This document shows positions 18,121-27,049 of a stretch of 64,000 bases of DNA, piece by piece. The first letter of the stretch is position 1, and every line of letters begins with the position of its first letter. The notes beneath the pieces are model-generated. The model worked only from the letters and a program-made list of their open reading frames with translations. It had not been told where the DNA came from and searched no databases. Both the position numbers and the translations under genes were made by a program. This DNA comes from JAIEOG01 sp964611895 (GTDB taxonomy: Bacteria; Bdellovibrionota; FAC87; UBA2466), in NCBI GenBank assembly GCA_964611895.1, contig CAZTDN010000001.1:135546-199545 (forward strand), in the 5' to 3' direction.

Positions 18121-18981
18121 CTAATTCTTTCTATTCCCTAAACGGCCAAAGGCCACTCTGTCTCGCCCGGCGAGATCGGGCACAATCCGAACCCCGGCAA
18201 ACCCCTCCGCCTCCAATGCCGCGCGAACGGTGTCCCCCTGATCCGAGCCAATCTCTAGGAGTATCCCGCCCCCCGCAATCAAGAGACTCGGCGCCAGACT
18301 AATCAAGCGGTGGATGATCTCAAGACCATTTTGTCCACCATCGAGCGCGAGCCTGGGTTCCTGACGAACTTCTCGAGACAATCCGTCTATTTCACTGGCG
18401 GGAACATAGGGAGGGTTGGATACGATCCAATCGTACGGCGCAAAACGCCCGGCAGCTTGAAAAAAATCTGCTTGTTCCAAATGAAAACCCGCCCCCTGAG
18501 GGAGCAGCTTACGGTTTTGTTGGATAAAAGGCATAGAATCCGGATTCAATTCCCAGCCAAACCACTTCCATTCAGGACGCTCCAACAAACAACAAATCCC
18601 GATTACCCCACTGCCGACCCCCAACTCGGCAACCCGCGCGCGCTGTTCAGTGTGTTGCTGGAGCAAGGTCTCCACCAAGACCTCTGTCTCGGGCCGTGGA
18701 ATCAGCACTCCCGGCCCCACAGCAAAACGGTGCTTCCAAAAGTCTGCCGCTTGCTCAATGTATTGGAATGGCTCCCCCTTCAGACGCCGGACCAAGAATG
18801 CATTCAGCTCGGCCTCAGTCTGAGAATCTAGCTCTGTGTCCCAACGCAGAAGCAGTTCGCTCGAATTGCAGCGCAGAACCGCTTGGGCGAGGAGCTTCAT
18901 ATGCGAAAGGGGATCGCCTAATTCGACAGACGAGGACTGGAGACGCGCCTTTCCCTGCAGAATATAAGCACCCAATGTCAT
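18121..18981 (-). CDS. prmC: Peptide chain release factor N5-glutamine methyltransferase PrmC (HemK)
   Basis: 286 aa. Methylates the glutamine of the GGQ motif in release factors RF1/RF2. The catalytic motif N189-P-P-Y192 is present, with the SAM-binding stretch VAELGVGSGVIGICCLL and the helical N-terminal domain typical of PrmC. It lies 10 bases downstream of prfA, its substrate's gene, the usual arrangement. Confidence 0.96.
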   Translation of the reverse strand: MTLGAYILQGKARLQSSSVELGDPLSHMKLLAQAVLRCNSSELLLRWDTELDSQTEAELNAFLVRRLKGEPFQYIEQAADFWKHRFAVGPGVLIPRPETEVLVETLLQQHTEQRARVAELGVGSGVIGICCLLERPEWKWFGWELNPDSMPFIQQNRKLLPQGAGFHLEQADFFQAAGRFAPYDWIVSNPPYVPASEIDGLSREVRQEPRLALDGGQNGLEIIHRLISLAPSLLIAGGGILLEIGSDQGDTVRAALEAEGFAGVRIVPDLAGRDRVAFGRLGNRKN

Positions 18982-18991
18982 AAAACTGGTC

Positions 18992-20071
18992 CTAGTGGAT
19001 ACCGCTGCCCGACTGCTCTTTGAGCAACTCAGCTTGGTAAAAAGAGGTGAGAGAAGAAATCATTTCGCCAATCTCTCCCGCCATAAAACTGTCAATTTGG
19101 TGCAGTGTCACCCCAATGCGGTGATCGGTGACCCGACCCTGGGGGAAATTATACGTACGTATCTTTTCGCTGCGATCTCCAGTACCCACCTGACTCAATC
19201 GGTCCGCTGCGATCTTGTCGTGCTGTTCCTGCCGTTTAGCATCGAGCAGGCGAGAGCTGAGCACTTTCATCGCCTTGGCCTTGTTTTTGTGTTGAGATTT
19301 TTCATCCCTGCAAACAACGACCATATTCGTCGGCAAGTGGGTGATCCGAACTGCGGAGTCGGTGGTGTTCACACTCTGGCCGCCTGGACCTGAGCTGCGA
19401 AACACATCGATCCGCAGGTGGTTGGGATCGATATGAATCTCCACCTCATCTGCCTCGGGTAGAACAGCAACAGTCACCGTGCTGGTGTGCACACGTCCTT
19501 GGGTTTCGGTCTTGGGAACTCGCTGCACCCGGTGTACTCCGCTTTCGTACTTGAGACGGCTATAAACTCGATCGCCTTGCACCAGGCAGATGACCTCTTT
19601 CAGTCCGCCTACATCGTTCGGGCTCATGCTGAGCAGTTCAATTTTCCAGCCCTGGCGCTCTGCATACCTGGAATACATTCTGAAAAGATCGCCAGCAAAA
19701 ATCCCTGCTTCATCTCCCCCTGCCCCCGCGCGGATTTCCAAGATGGAATTGCGATCGTCGTTGGGATCCTTTGGGAGGAGGAGAATCTTGAGTTCCTTCT
19801 CCAACTCAGCAAGGCGTTCCTCCAGCTCTCGGTTTTCTTCTAGGGCAAGCTCCCTAAGCTCTCCGGATTCTTCTTTAATGACTTGTTGGTTTTGATCAAA
19901 ATGGGACTTGGTCTGTTTGTATTGCCGATAGGCTTGTATCAGGGGCTGGAGGCTGCTGTGTTCTTTGCTGAGTTTTTGAAAAAGCTGAGCTTGGCTGGCG
20001 ACTTCGGGCGAGGTTAAGCGAACTTCGATGTCTTCAAAGTGCGCTTCTACCTCATCCAATTTTTCAAACAT
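18992..20071 (-). CDS. prfA: Peptide chain release factor 1 (RF1)
   Basis: 359 aa, normal length. Terminates translation at UAA and UAG. The GGQ motif is G230-G-Q232 within SGPGGQSVNTTDSAVR; the domain-2 region and the basic C-terminal part (RIRTYNFPQGRVTDHR-like segment) are as expected of RF1 rather than RF2 (no programmed frameshift). It is preceded by rpmE after 9 bases and followed by prmC after 10. Confidence 0.97.
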   Translation of the reverse strand: MFEKLDEVEAHFEDIEVRLTSPEVASQAQLFQKLSKEHSSLQPLIQAYRQYKQTKSHFDQNQQVIKEESGELRELALEENRELEERLAELEKELKILLLPKDPNDDRNSILEIRAGAGGDEAGIFAGDLFRMYSRYAERQGWKIELLSMSPNDVGGLKEVICLVQGDRVYSRLKYESGVHRVQRVPKTETQGRVHTSTVTVAVLPEADEVEIHIDPNHLRIDVFRSSGPGGQSVNTTDSAVRITHLPTNMVVVCRDEKSQHKNKAKAMKVLSSRLLDAKRQEQHDKIAADRLSQVGTGDRSEKIRTYNFPQGRVTDHRIGVTLHQIDSFMAGEIGEMISSLTSFYQAELLKEQSGSGIH

Positions 20072-20080
20072 TTTTGAAGC

Positions 20081-20305
20081 TTAGTACGGGCGCTTATTGT
20101 CTTTATTGCCGTACTTTTTCATAAAGCGCTGGACGCGGCCTTCTGTATCCAGCATGCGGGCTTTACCGGTGAATAGGGGGTGGCAAGCCGAGCATGTCTC
20201 AATGCGGATGTCTTTTTTGGTTGCGCGAGTTTGGATTTCGTTGCCGCAGGAGCAACGGATAGTGGTTTCAAAATATTCTGGATGAATGCCTGGCTTCATG
20301 GCCAA
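20081..20305 (-). CDS. rpmE: 50S ribosomal protein L31, zinc-binding type
   Basis: 74 aa. Begins MKPGIHPEYFETTIRCSCGN (preceded by two extra residues) and keeps the zinc-ligand cysteines CSCGN and CSACHP, so this is the C+ form. Ends in RVQRFMKKYGNK, a typical L31 tail. First gene of the prfA-prmC-murA run; the secretion ATPase gene upstream is 63 bases away. Confidence 0.97.
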   Translation of the reverse strand: MAMKPGIHPEYFETTIRCSCGNEIQTRATKKDIRIETCSACHPLFTGKARMLDTEGRVQRFMKKYGNKDNKRPY

Positions 20306-20368
20306 CCTCTTAAAAGTTCAATAAGGCCGGTAATCTCGCACAAAATCCCTCGACTCGCAAGCCTTGGC

Positions 20369-21340
20369 TCAAAAGCCATTCCCTGAAAAGGCGTCCCCCC
20401 AGCACGGCAAAACCCGATACTGCTCTCCTTCGAGGCCTTGCACCTTCAATATTCCATGGATTTCTCGGCCCGTTTCCGTGCGTCTTAAGTGAACTACCCA
20501 CCCGATCGCCCCGGCTACCCACTCCCTAGCCGCGGATATCGGGGTCCCAGGACATGCCATTAACAAAAGGGCCTCCACCCGTCTCAATGCGTCTCTCGGC
20601 GAGTTGGCGTGTAAAGTACAGGCGCTCCCCCCATGGCCCGTGTTCAAAGCTTGGACCAGATCCCAAACTTCCTCCCCTCGGCACTCCCCCAACACCAGGC
20701 GATCGGGCCGCATGCGCAGCGCATTTCGAATCAACGCGCGCAAGGTCACTTCACCGGCTCCATCGGGATTCGGAGCCCGAGCAACCAATCGAATCATGTG
20801 CGGGTGCTCAGAACGCACTTCGGGAGTTTCCTCTATCAGCACGATGCGCTCGATTGGGGAAACTCCGTCCAGGAGCCGGCTCAGAAGAGTGGTTTTCCCC
20901 GCGCCTGTGCCACCCGCTATCAATAAACCACGGCGGGTTTCAAAAGCCGTTTTCACGAGCGCCACGGCGTCGGGGTGTCCAAAAGACTCCAGTGCAGCCA
21001 GTTCAATACCTCGGCTCTTGCGAATGCTAATCACCGGCCCCACCAACGACAAAGGAGGCAAAATCAAATGAAAACGGCTGCCATCTAGCAGGACCCCATC
21101 GACAAACGGACGAGAAGCATCGATGCGTTTTCCGATGGGCAGTAGCAAGCGTTCGATCCAATCGCTGAGGTCCTGGTGAGTGCGAAAAGGAGAGGGTGCG
21201 GATTCCAGCTTGCCATTTCGTTCCAGAAACAGACTCTCAATCCCGTTCACCATCACGTCGGTAATCTCCGGCTCCCGCATCCACGCCAAGAGGCTGGCCG
21301 ACGCGCCCAGGAACTGTTCTTCTATCTTGCTTGCCCTCAT
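20369..21340 (-). CDS. cpaF: CpaF/TadA-type secretion ATPase
   Basis: 323 aa hexameric ATPase of the VirB11/CpaF family, which powers Tad (Flp) pilus assembly and retraction. N-terminal domain (about 1-140) with MREPEITDVMVNG. Walker A at about 142-150 (GGTGAGKTTLL), Asp box VLIEETPEVR, Walker B region DRLVLGECRGEEVWDLVQAL and a His box GHGGSACTLHANSPRDALRR. It lacks the longer N-terminal extension of many CpaF proteins. Overlaps the secretin gene by 4 bases (ATGA). No other Tad genes are next to it. Confidence 0.92.
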   Translation of the reverse strand: MRASKIEEQFLGASASLLAWMREPEITDVMVNGIESLFLERNGKLESAPSPFRTHQDLSDWIERLLLPIGKRIDASRPFVDGVLLDGSRFHLILPPLSLVGPVISIRKSRGIELAALESFGHPDAVALVKTAFETRRGLLIAGGTGAGKTTLLSRLLDGVSPIERIVLIEETPEVRSEHPHMIRLVARAPNPDGAGEVTLRALIRNALRMRPDRLVLGECRGEEVWDLVQALNTGHGGSACTLHANSPRDALRRVEALLLMACPGTPISAAREWVAGAIGWVVHLRRTETGREIHGILKVQGLEGEQYRVLPCWGDAFSGNGF

Positions 21341-22338
21341 GGTTGATGGCGCCGCATCTCAAAACTCTCCCACCGCTCCGAGTTTTCTAGCCGCGTGGGG
21401 AGAGTGACAGTTACAGCCATGAGTATCTCCGTGGATTCTTGGGAGTGTGAGGGAGCAGAAAATGCATATCCAAGTACCGGGATATCTTTCAAAACGGGAA
21501 TCCCTGTCTCTAAACTGGATTGTATTTGTCTGACCAAACCTGAAAGCAGCACTGTTTCCCCTTCCACCGAGCTCACTTTGGTGGAAAGTTTGCGTTTAGA
21601 AACGCCTGGAATCCCCGCTATCGCCTGACTGGCATTGAGCTCTGATAGCTCTACTTGGATCTCCGATTGAAAGTGGTAGGAATCCGTGCTCTCGGGTTTG
21701 ACTTTGACAGCAATTCCATAGGGCTTCCACTCAATTTGCCGCTGCACCCGACCAAAGTTTTCCGAAGCCGCGGGCACCGCGATTTCGCCGCCCGAACTGA
21801 AAGCCGCCTCTTCTCCCAACCGCACATGCAGTTCCGGGCTTGCTAGTAACTTAGCGTTGCCTTGCTGAACCAGCATTCGAACCCAAGCCAAACTAGGTAG
21901 AATTCCGCTCGGAGACATGCCCACCCTATCCGGCCATTCGACGCCAAACTGCTGCCTTGCTTGAGCTGAAATCTCTAAAAAGTCTAGGGCAACGCGAACA
22001 GATTTTTCAGCGGGGTTGCGCGCCAAATCGACAATGCGCACTTCTACAACAAACGCACGCTCTTTGCCGCTCTTGGACCAAGTGTGTACTGAAGTGATTC
22101 CTTTAGAAACAGCGGTGAGAAGTAAACCATCCGGTGGGACGGCCCGCGCGCGCGCGACTTTGGGGTTACCAATAGCCACCCGCCGCAGACCGTCCACTCG
22201 GATTGTGTGGTTCGCGCCCTGGGGGAGTACGACGCGTTCCACGTTTACTGTTCTCGGGGTTTCTGGCGAGCTCCCTCGGGGGAAAGAACTCGCCAAAGCC
22301 ATTAAACCAATCCCTGCCCGGAACAGCGGTCGCCACAT
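21337..22338 (-). CDS. cpaC: CpaC/RcpA-type secretin, compact
   Basis: 333 aa with a signal-like N-terminus (MWRPLFRAGIGLMALASSF). Residues about 30-100 match the pilus-secretin N-terminal domain (VDGLRRVAIGNPKVARARAV, then TAVSKGITSVHTWSKSGKER); the secretin C domain follows, with VSSVEGETVLLSGLVRQIQS and VLKDIPVLGYAFSAPS, the classic secretin ending. It is shorter than most CpaC proteins (about 430-550 aa). Forms an outer-membrane ring for pilus export. Paired with cpaF by a 4-base overlap. Confidence 0.85.
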   Translation of the reverse strand: MWRPLFRAGIGLMALASSFPRGSSPETPRTVNVERVVLPQGANHTIRVDGLRRVAIGNPKVARARAVPPDGLLLTAVSKGITSVHTWSKSGKERAFVVEVRIVDLARNPAEKSVRVALDFLEISAQARQQFGVEWPDRVGMSPSGILPSLAWVRMLVQQGNAKLLASPELHVRLGEEAAFSSGGEIAVPAASENFGRVQRQIEWKPYGIAVKVKPESTDSYHFQSEIQVELSELNASQAIAGIPGVSKRKLSTKVSSVEGETVLLSGLVRQIQSSLETGIPVLKDIPVLGYAFSAPSHSQESTEILMAVTVTLPTRLENSERWESFEMRRHQP

Positions 22339-22415
22339 ACGTGTCGCAACCTAGCAAACCTTATTCCTTCTACTCCCAGCCTAACACCTCGTCCCACCGC
22401 CTGGTTTTCGGTCTC

Positions 22416-23198
22416 CTAGAGATCAATCCCCAGACCGTAGTGGTTCGAAGCGGCAACCAGAAACGATCGGTTCGTCGAGTTGTTCGCCAAATCGACAAAC
22501 TCGCTCACATAGTAAGTTGCGTACGTACCGCCCGCGTGTGTGATGCCGGCCACCTCGAGACGCCCATCGCGCGACACAAACAAAGGGCCTCCCGAGTCGC
22601 CAAAGCACGTACCAGCCTGATTCGCATCCCCAATGATCGCCCGGCTAGAAGAATACCGAGGCGTGAGCAGCACCAAGAAGTCGTTCACGTCAGCAATACG
22701 ATTGGAACCCGAACGCTTTAACCCGGCACCCGCTCGTGTCTCGATGCTGTTGCAGCCAAATCCCACGAGCTGTACAGAGTCACCCTGCCTCGCTGAGTCA
22801 GAAATGGAATGGATTTCATCCCCAATCTGAGTAATTGGCTCCTCGAAAATCAGCAGACCTAAGTCGTTCTCGTCATTTACGCCGCCATCCCCAATGTAGG
22901 CCATTTGTGAGGTTTGGAATTCGCCGTTTTTGGAGCGTACCGTATAGACGCCCGGAGTTTTGATACAATGAGTGGCTGTCATCACAGCGCGTTCACTGAC
23001 GACAACTCCAGTGCAAAGCCCTGTTTGCCCGGGCAAGATAACCATGACGACGCCAGGATAGGCATTGGTAACTGCGCTGAATCGCCCTGCGGCATCTGGA
23101 ATACCGTCGGTCGCGTAATTGTCGACTGCGCAAGCCGAGAGGAAAACAGCATTCAAAAAGACGAGCGTGCCCCACAGCACACGACAAACGTGCAACAT
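22416..23198 (-). CDS. Trypsin-like serine protease, lipoprotein
   Basis: 260 aa from ATG 23198, with GGGGAG 7 bases upstream. The signal peptide ends in a lipobox LSAC, so the protein is probably lipid-anchored. Peptidase family S1: TATHC (catalytic His), NENDLGLLIFE (Asp) and GDSGGPLF with Ser202 nucleophile, all in order. Cysteines near the motifs suggest disulfides. Likely a secreted or surface protease; the target is unknown. Confidence 0.9.
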   Translation of the reverse strand: MLHVCRVLWGTLVFLNAVFLSACAVDNYATDGIPDAAGRFSAVTNAYPGVVMVILPGQTGLCTGVVVSERAVMTATHCIKTPGVYTVRSKNGEFQTSQMAYIGDGGVNDENDLGLLIFEEPITQIGDEIHSISDSARQGDSVQLVGFGCNSIETRAGAGLKRSGSNRIADVNDFLVLLTPRYSSSRAIIGDANQAGTCFGDSGGPLFVSRDGRLEVAGITHAGGTYATYYVSEFVDLANNSTNRSFLVAASNHYGLGIDL

Positions 23199-23554
23199 AA
23201 ACAAACTCCCCGATTGTTTAGAAATTCCCGATTACCCCGAAACAGAACACTGCTTGAGATTGCAAGCGAAAGACCATCCCTGCTACCAGATGTGGAAATA
23301 CTCAATACGGCTGACAAAACGGGGCAAACTGTCCAAGAGTTCGACGACCGACGAAGGGGTAGTCAACTGCCCAGGTTTCGGACGGTTCGGAGGCCCTCTG
23401 TGTAACCCCATTAAAACACGGTGTTTTTTCGGTCAATTTCTTGGACAGTAGGATTTTAAGAAAATCCACCCTCAGGTAACCGCTTGAAAATACAATGCGG
23501 AAGTCGGTTTCTGCGAGGGCGGGGTGCCCAGTTTATCGGCAATGGAGATCCAAA
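23199..23554. other. Intergenic region with a short hairpin
   Basis: About 355 bases without a convincing gene. It holds the protease leader (Shine-Dalgarno near 23205-23211) and a perfect hairpin at 23451-23467 (GGATTTT, loop AAG, AAAATCC). A weak AT-rich inverted pair lies near 23413-23429. Open frames here overlap the protease antisense and lack coding character. The function of the hairpin is unknown. Confidence 0.4.
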
Positions 23555-23626
23555 TATCCCCGACAGGAATCGAACCTGTAATTAGGGATTAGGAATCCCT
23601 CGTTATATCCATTTAACTACGGGGAC
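23555..23626 (-). tRNA. tRNA-Arg (anticodon CCT)
   Basis: The 72-base cloverleaf folds by eye: acceptor GTCCCCG / CGGGGAT (one G-U pair), D stem GTTA/TAAC, anticodon stem AGGGA/TCCCT with loop TTCCTAA giving anticodon CCT (reads AGG), T stem ACAGG/CCTGT with loop TTCGATT. The discriminator is A and CCA is not encoded. No duplicated 3' end was seen that would indicate an integrated element. Confidence 0.93.
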
Positions 23627-23657
23627 AGAGAGACGAATCTAACTTTGGATTTCTAGG

Positions 23658-24062
23658 ATGTCATCGGACAAAACCACAGCTATAGTCTTGCGAATGGCAC
23701 ACAATCCAGGCTTTTTAGAACTCGTAAACGCATCCAAAAAACACATTCGCGAAACCACCCCGCAGCAGGTGGTGGAATGGCAGGCTCAGGGGAAACAGTT
23801 TCACCTAGTGGATGTACGCGAGGACTTAGAGTGGGCGCAGGGGCGCGCACAGGGCTCGATTCATATTGGCAAGGGAGTCATCGAACGCGACATCGAAACC
23901 GTCATTCCAGATAAGTCGAGCGAGATCGTGCTCTACTGCGGCGGGGGTTTCCGTTCGGCCTTAGCGGCGGAGGCGCTTCAGAAAATTGGCTATCAGAATG
24001 TGCTTTCGATGGACGGTGGGATTCGACTCTGGCGCGAGCTTGGGTTCCCTGAGGATCGATAA
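23658..24062 (+). CDS. Rhodanese-like domain protein
   Basis: 134 aa, cytoplasmic, a single rhodanese domain covering about residues 30-133. Active-site loop VLYCGGGFRSA with the catalytic Cys, and the substrate-side motifs VDVREDLEWAQG and GSIHIGKGVIERD. Members transfer sulfane sulfur from thiosulfate or persulfide donors. It could start at ATG 23658 or 23694. Convergent with the ilvC-like gene, 3 bases away. Confidence 0.9.
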   Translation: MSSDKTTAIVLRMAHNPGFLELVNASKKHIRETTPQQVVEWQAQGKQFHLVDVREDLEWAQGRAQGSIHIGKGVIERDIETVIPDKSSEIVLYCGGGFRSALAAEALQKIGYQNVLSMDGGIRLWRELGFPEDR

Positions 24063-24065
24063 ACT

Positions 24066-25013
24066 CTAAAAATAATCACGGACCTTTTCAAAAGTACGCT
24101 GCCATAAGGAGCCCGCATCTTTTTCGCGAGCGAGTGAAAGCGAAGGTGCCCCTTTTTGGAATTCTGACAACAACTCTTTTGCAAATGCCCCGTTGCGCAC
24201 TTCTTCAAAAATCTTTTGCATCTGTTCCCGCGACTCTGCAGAAACCACCCGGGGTCCGCGAGTTGCGGCGCCATACAACGCCGTGGGACTGATCTTGCGC
24301 GCAAGCTCGACGGGACCATTTTTTAAAAACAGATCTACCGTCACCTGAAGCTCCTGGCAGACATCAAAAAACGCAAGCTCTGGGGGGTGCCCATTGGCAA
24401 CCAAGGTCTCAAACGCGCCCCGCATAAGCTCCATGAGTCCACCCACTAGCACGACTTGCTCCCCAAAGAGATCTCCCTCCGTCTCCAGCTGAAAACTCGT
24501 CTCGCGCAGAAATTTCGTCCCACCCGCGATAGCTCTAGCGTATTCCAAGGCTAGGTTCTTTGTAGCCTCATCGCCCCCTAAAGCTGCATAACAGGTGGGC
24601 AGGCCCTCGCCCGACAGGTAACGGGAACGCAAAATAGTGCCCGCGCCCTTGGGAGCCACCAAGAAAAACCCGCAGTTCTCAAAACGAGGTGCGCCGCCAA
24701 AATGCACCGCAAACCCATGGGCAAATCCAATCCACTTTTTCTCGCGTTCTAACTCGGTCGCCAAATCCCGCATGGCTGAAGGGATCAGATGGTCGGGGAG
24801 AAGGAACATGACCACTTCAGCCGCCTGGCAAGCTTGGGAAAAGGGCATTACCTCAAACCCGTCTTCTTGCGCCAGCGAGCATGCTTTGCCATCTGGACGC
24901 GCACCCACCACGACCTGAATTCCGCTATCCCTTAGGTTGAGTGCGTGCGCGCGGCCCTGATTGCCATAACCCAAAATGGCGACTTTTTTCGTTTGAAGGC
25001 TGCCTATTCCCAT
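24066..25013 (-). CDS. ilvC: Ketol-acid reductoisomerase (class I), divergent
   Basis: 315 aa. Catalyses the NADPH-dependent second step of valine/isoleucine synthesis. Rossmann loop GYGNQGRAHALNLRDSG, AHGF catalytic His, VAPKG Lys, metal-binding ETEGDLFGEQ, and the C-terminal knotted domain starting near residue 185. Differences from most KARI: the usual PKGPGH reads PKGAGT, and one C-terminal acidic ligand is Asp in FFDVCQELQ. No other branched-chain amino-acid gene is nearby, so its in vivo role is less sure than its family. Confidence 0.85.
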   Translation of the reverse strand: MGIGSLQTKKVAILGYGNQGRAHALNLRDSGIQVVVGARPDGKACSLAQEDGFEVMPFSQACQAAEVVMFLLPDHLIPSAMRDLATELEREKKWIGFAHGFAVHFGGAPRFENCGFFLVAPKGAGTILRSRYLSGEGLPTCYAALGGDEATKNLALEYARAIAGGTKFLRETSFQLETEGDLFGEQVVLVGGLMELMRGAFETLVANGHPPELAFFDVCQELQVTVDLFLKNGPVELARKISPTALYGAATRGPRVVSAESREQMQKIFEEVRNGAFAKELLSEFQKGAPSLSLAREKDAGSLWQRTFEKVRDYF

Positions 25014-25036
25014 AGCCGCAGCTATACTCCCTCTTG

Positions 25037-27028
25037 ATGGCTAAATTCAAACTTGTCAGCGATTTTTCTCCCCGGGGTGACCAACCTAAGGCCATTGAGT
25101 CGCTGTGCGCTGATATCCTGAACGGAAACCGGCACAACGTATTGCTCGGGGTTACGGGCAGTGGCAAAACCTTCACAGTCGCGCACACCATCCACCGCCT
25201 CCAGCGACCTGCGCTGGTGATGGCGCCCAACAAGACGCTCGCGGCCCAACTTTACGGCGAGTTCAAACAGCTGTTTCCAGAAAATGCAGTGGAATATTTT
25301 GTATCTTATTACGATTACTACCAGCCAGAAGCCTACATCCCTTCAAGCGACACTTTTATTGAAAAAGATTCCTCGATCAACGATCAGATAGATCAGCTGC
25401 GACACTCTGCGACTGCGAGCCTTCTCTCTCGCCAAGATGTGATTATTGTTGCGAGCGTTTCGTGTATCTATGGCTTGGGCGCACCGGAAATGTACCGCGA
25501 GATGTTGATCGACATTGAAGTCGGCAAAGAGTACCGCCGTGACGAACTGCTTCTGCACTTAGTGGAAACCCAGTACGAGCGCAATGACTACGACTTTCAC
25601 CGAGGCACCTTTAGGGTGCGTGGGGACGTCATTGAGGTATTTCCGGCGTCTGAGGAATCTCATGCCTACCGGATTGAATTTTGGGGCGAGCAACTAGAAA
25701 AAATCAGCAAGATTGATCCAGTAACGGGCAAGACTCTCGAGCCCATGGAGAGATTGACTATTTTTCCAGGTAGCCATTATGTCACCGAAAAAGATCAGCT
25801 CAAACGCGCCGTCAAATCGATCCAAGAGGAACTGTTAGTCCGATTGGAACAACTCAAATCGCTGGGCAAACTCGTTGAAGCTCAGCGCCTCGAAAGCCGC
25901 ACTTACTACGACATCGAAATGATCGAAGAAATGGGTTACTGCAACGGCATTGAGAACTACAGCCGACACCTGACAGGCCGCGGCCCAGGGCAACCTCCGC
26001 CCACTTTGCTCGAGTATTTTCCTAAAGACTACTTGCTATTTATCGATGAGAGCCACGTCACCGTTCCCCAAGTCGGTGGCATGTTTCGAGGCGACAGAGC
26101 TCGCAAAGAAGTGCTGGTTGAGCATGGGTTTCGGCTTCCCTCCGCTCTGGACAATCGCCCACTCAACTTTTCGGAGTTTGAAAGCCTGGTGGGTCAGGCC
26201 GTTTATGTATCGGCGACCCCCGGAAAATACGAGCTGGAACACAGCCGCGGAAAGTTTATTGAACAAATCATTCGACCGACCGGTTTGATTGATCCCACGA
26301 TTATAATCCGCCCGGCTCGCGGCAGCGTGGACGACCTCTACGGAGAAATCCGCAAGCGCGTCACTCAGGGCCAAAGGGTGCTCGTAACTACCCTCACCAA
26401 ACGTTCCGCAGAAGATCTGGCCGAATATTATCAAAAGATGGGGATCAAAGTTCAGTACCTCCACTCCGACATTGATGCGATCGAGCGTGTAGAAATCATC
26501 CGCCAACTTCGCATGGGCAATCTTGAAGTACTGATTGGCATAAACCTGCTGAGGGAGGGGCTCGATATTCCCGAGTGCTCTTTGGTCGCCATCCTCGACG
26601 CGGACAAAGAGGGATTTTTAAGAAGTCAGACTTCGCTCATCCAGACAATTGGTCGGGCGGCCCGTAACCTGGATGGTACAGTCTTGCTTTACGCCGATAA
26701 AATGACCAAGTCCATCGAGTTTGCCGTCAAAGAAACCGACCGGCGCCGTAAAATTCAAGAAACCTACAACGCCGAAAACGGCATTACTCCAGCTTCGGTC
26801 AAAAAGAACATTCAAGACCCATTGTATAAAATGGAGAACATGGACTATTTCGATGTTCCGGTCGCCGACAAGAAGTCGAATCAGCTGGACCCCGCAAAAA
26901 TTCCCAAGGAGATCGAAAAAATAGAAAAACTCATGAAAAAGGCGGCAAAAGATCTGGAGTTTGAACGCGCCGCTGAGTTGCGCGATAGGCTACTCGAACT
27001 CAAAAAACGCCAGATTGTTGGGGCTTAG
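25037..27028 (+). CDS. uvrB: Excinuclease ABC subunit B (UvrB)
   Basis: 663 aa. The DNA damage-verification helicase of nucleotide excision repair. Walker A GVTGSGKTFT, beta-hairpin region with YYDYYQPEAYIPSSDTFIEK, DEAD-like box FIDESHV, helicase motif VI IQTIGRAARN, and a C-terminal UVR domain (EKLMKKAAKDLEFERAAELR) that binds UvrC. Start ATG 25037, 3 bases after an in-frame TTG. A TATACT at 25023-25028 would place transcription at or near the start codon (possibly leaderless). Divergent from ilvC across 23 bases. Confidence 0.97.
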   Translation: MAKFKLVSDFSPRGDQPKAIESLCADILNGNRHNVLLGVTGSGKTFTVAHTIHRLQRPALVMAPNKTLAAQLYGEFKQLFPENAVEYFVSYYDYYQPEAYIPSSDTFIEKDSSINDQIDQLRHSATASLLSRQDVIIVASVSCIYGLGAPEMYREMLIDIEVGKEYRRDELLLHLVETQYERNDYDFHRGTFRVRGDVIEVFPASEESHAYRIEFWGEQLEKISKIDPVTGKTLEPMERLTIFPGSHYVTEKDQLKRAVKSIQEELLVRLEQLKSLGKLVEAQRLESRTYYDIEMIEEMGYCNGIENYSRHLTGRGPGQPPPTLLEYFPKDYLLFIDESHVTVPQVGGMFRGDRARKEVLVEHGFRLPSALDNRPLNFSEFESLVGQAVYVSATPGKYELEHSRGKFIEQIIRPTGLIDPTIIIRPARGSVDDLYGEIRKRVTQGQRVLVTTLTKRSAEDLAEYYQKMGIKVQYLHSDIDAIERVEIIRQLRMGNLEVLIGINLLREGLDIPECSLVAILDADKEGFLRSQTSLIQTIGRAARNLDGTVLLYADKMTKSIEFAVKETDRRRKIQETYNAENGITPASVKKNIQDPLYKMENMDYFDVPVADKKSNQLDPAKIPKEIEKIEKLMKKAAKDLEFERAAELRDRLLELKKRQIVGA

Positions 27029-27049
27029 GCCCCGGGGCTGCGCATTTGG

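Noticed and set aside
20310..20522. 70-residue minus-strand frame
   Set aside because: It lies across the cpaF 3' end and the L31 leader with no coding signature.
23555..23626. tRNA-Arg as integration site of a mobile element
   Set aside because: No integrase, no repeated 3' tRNA end and no base-composition shift seen nearby.
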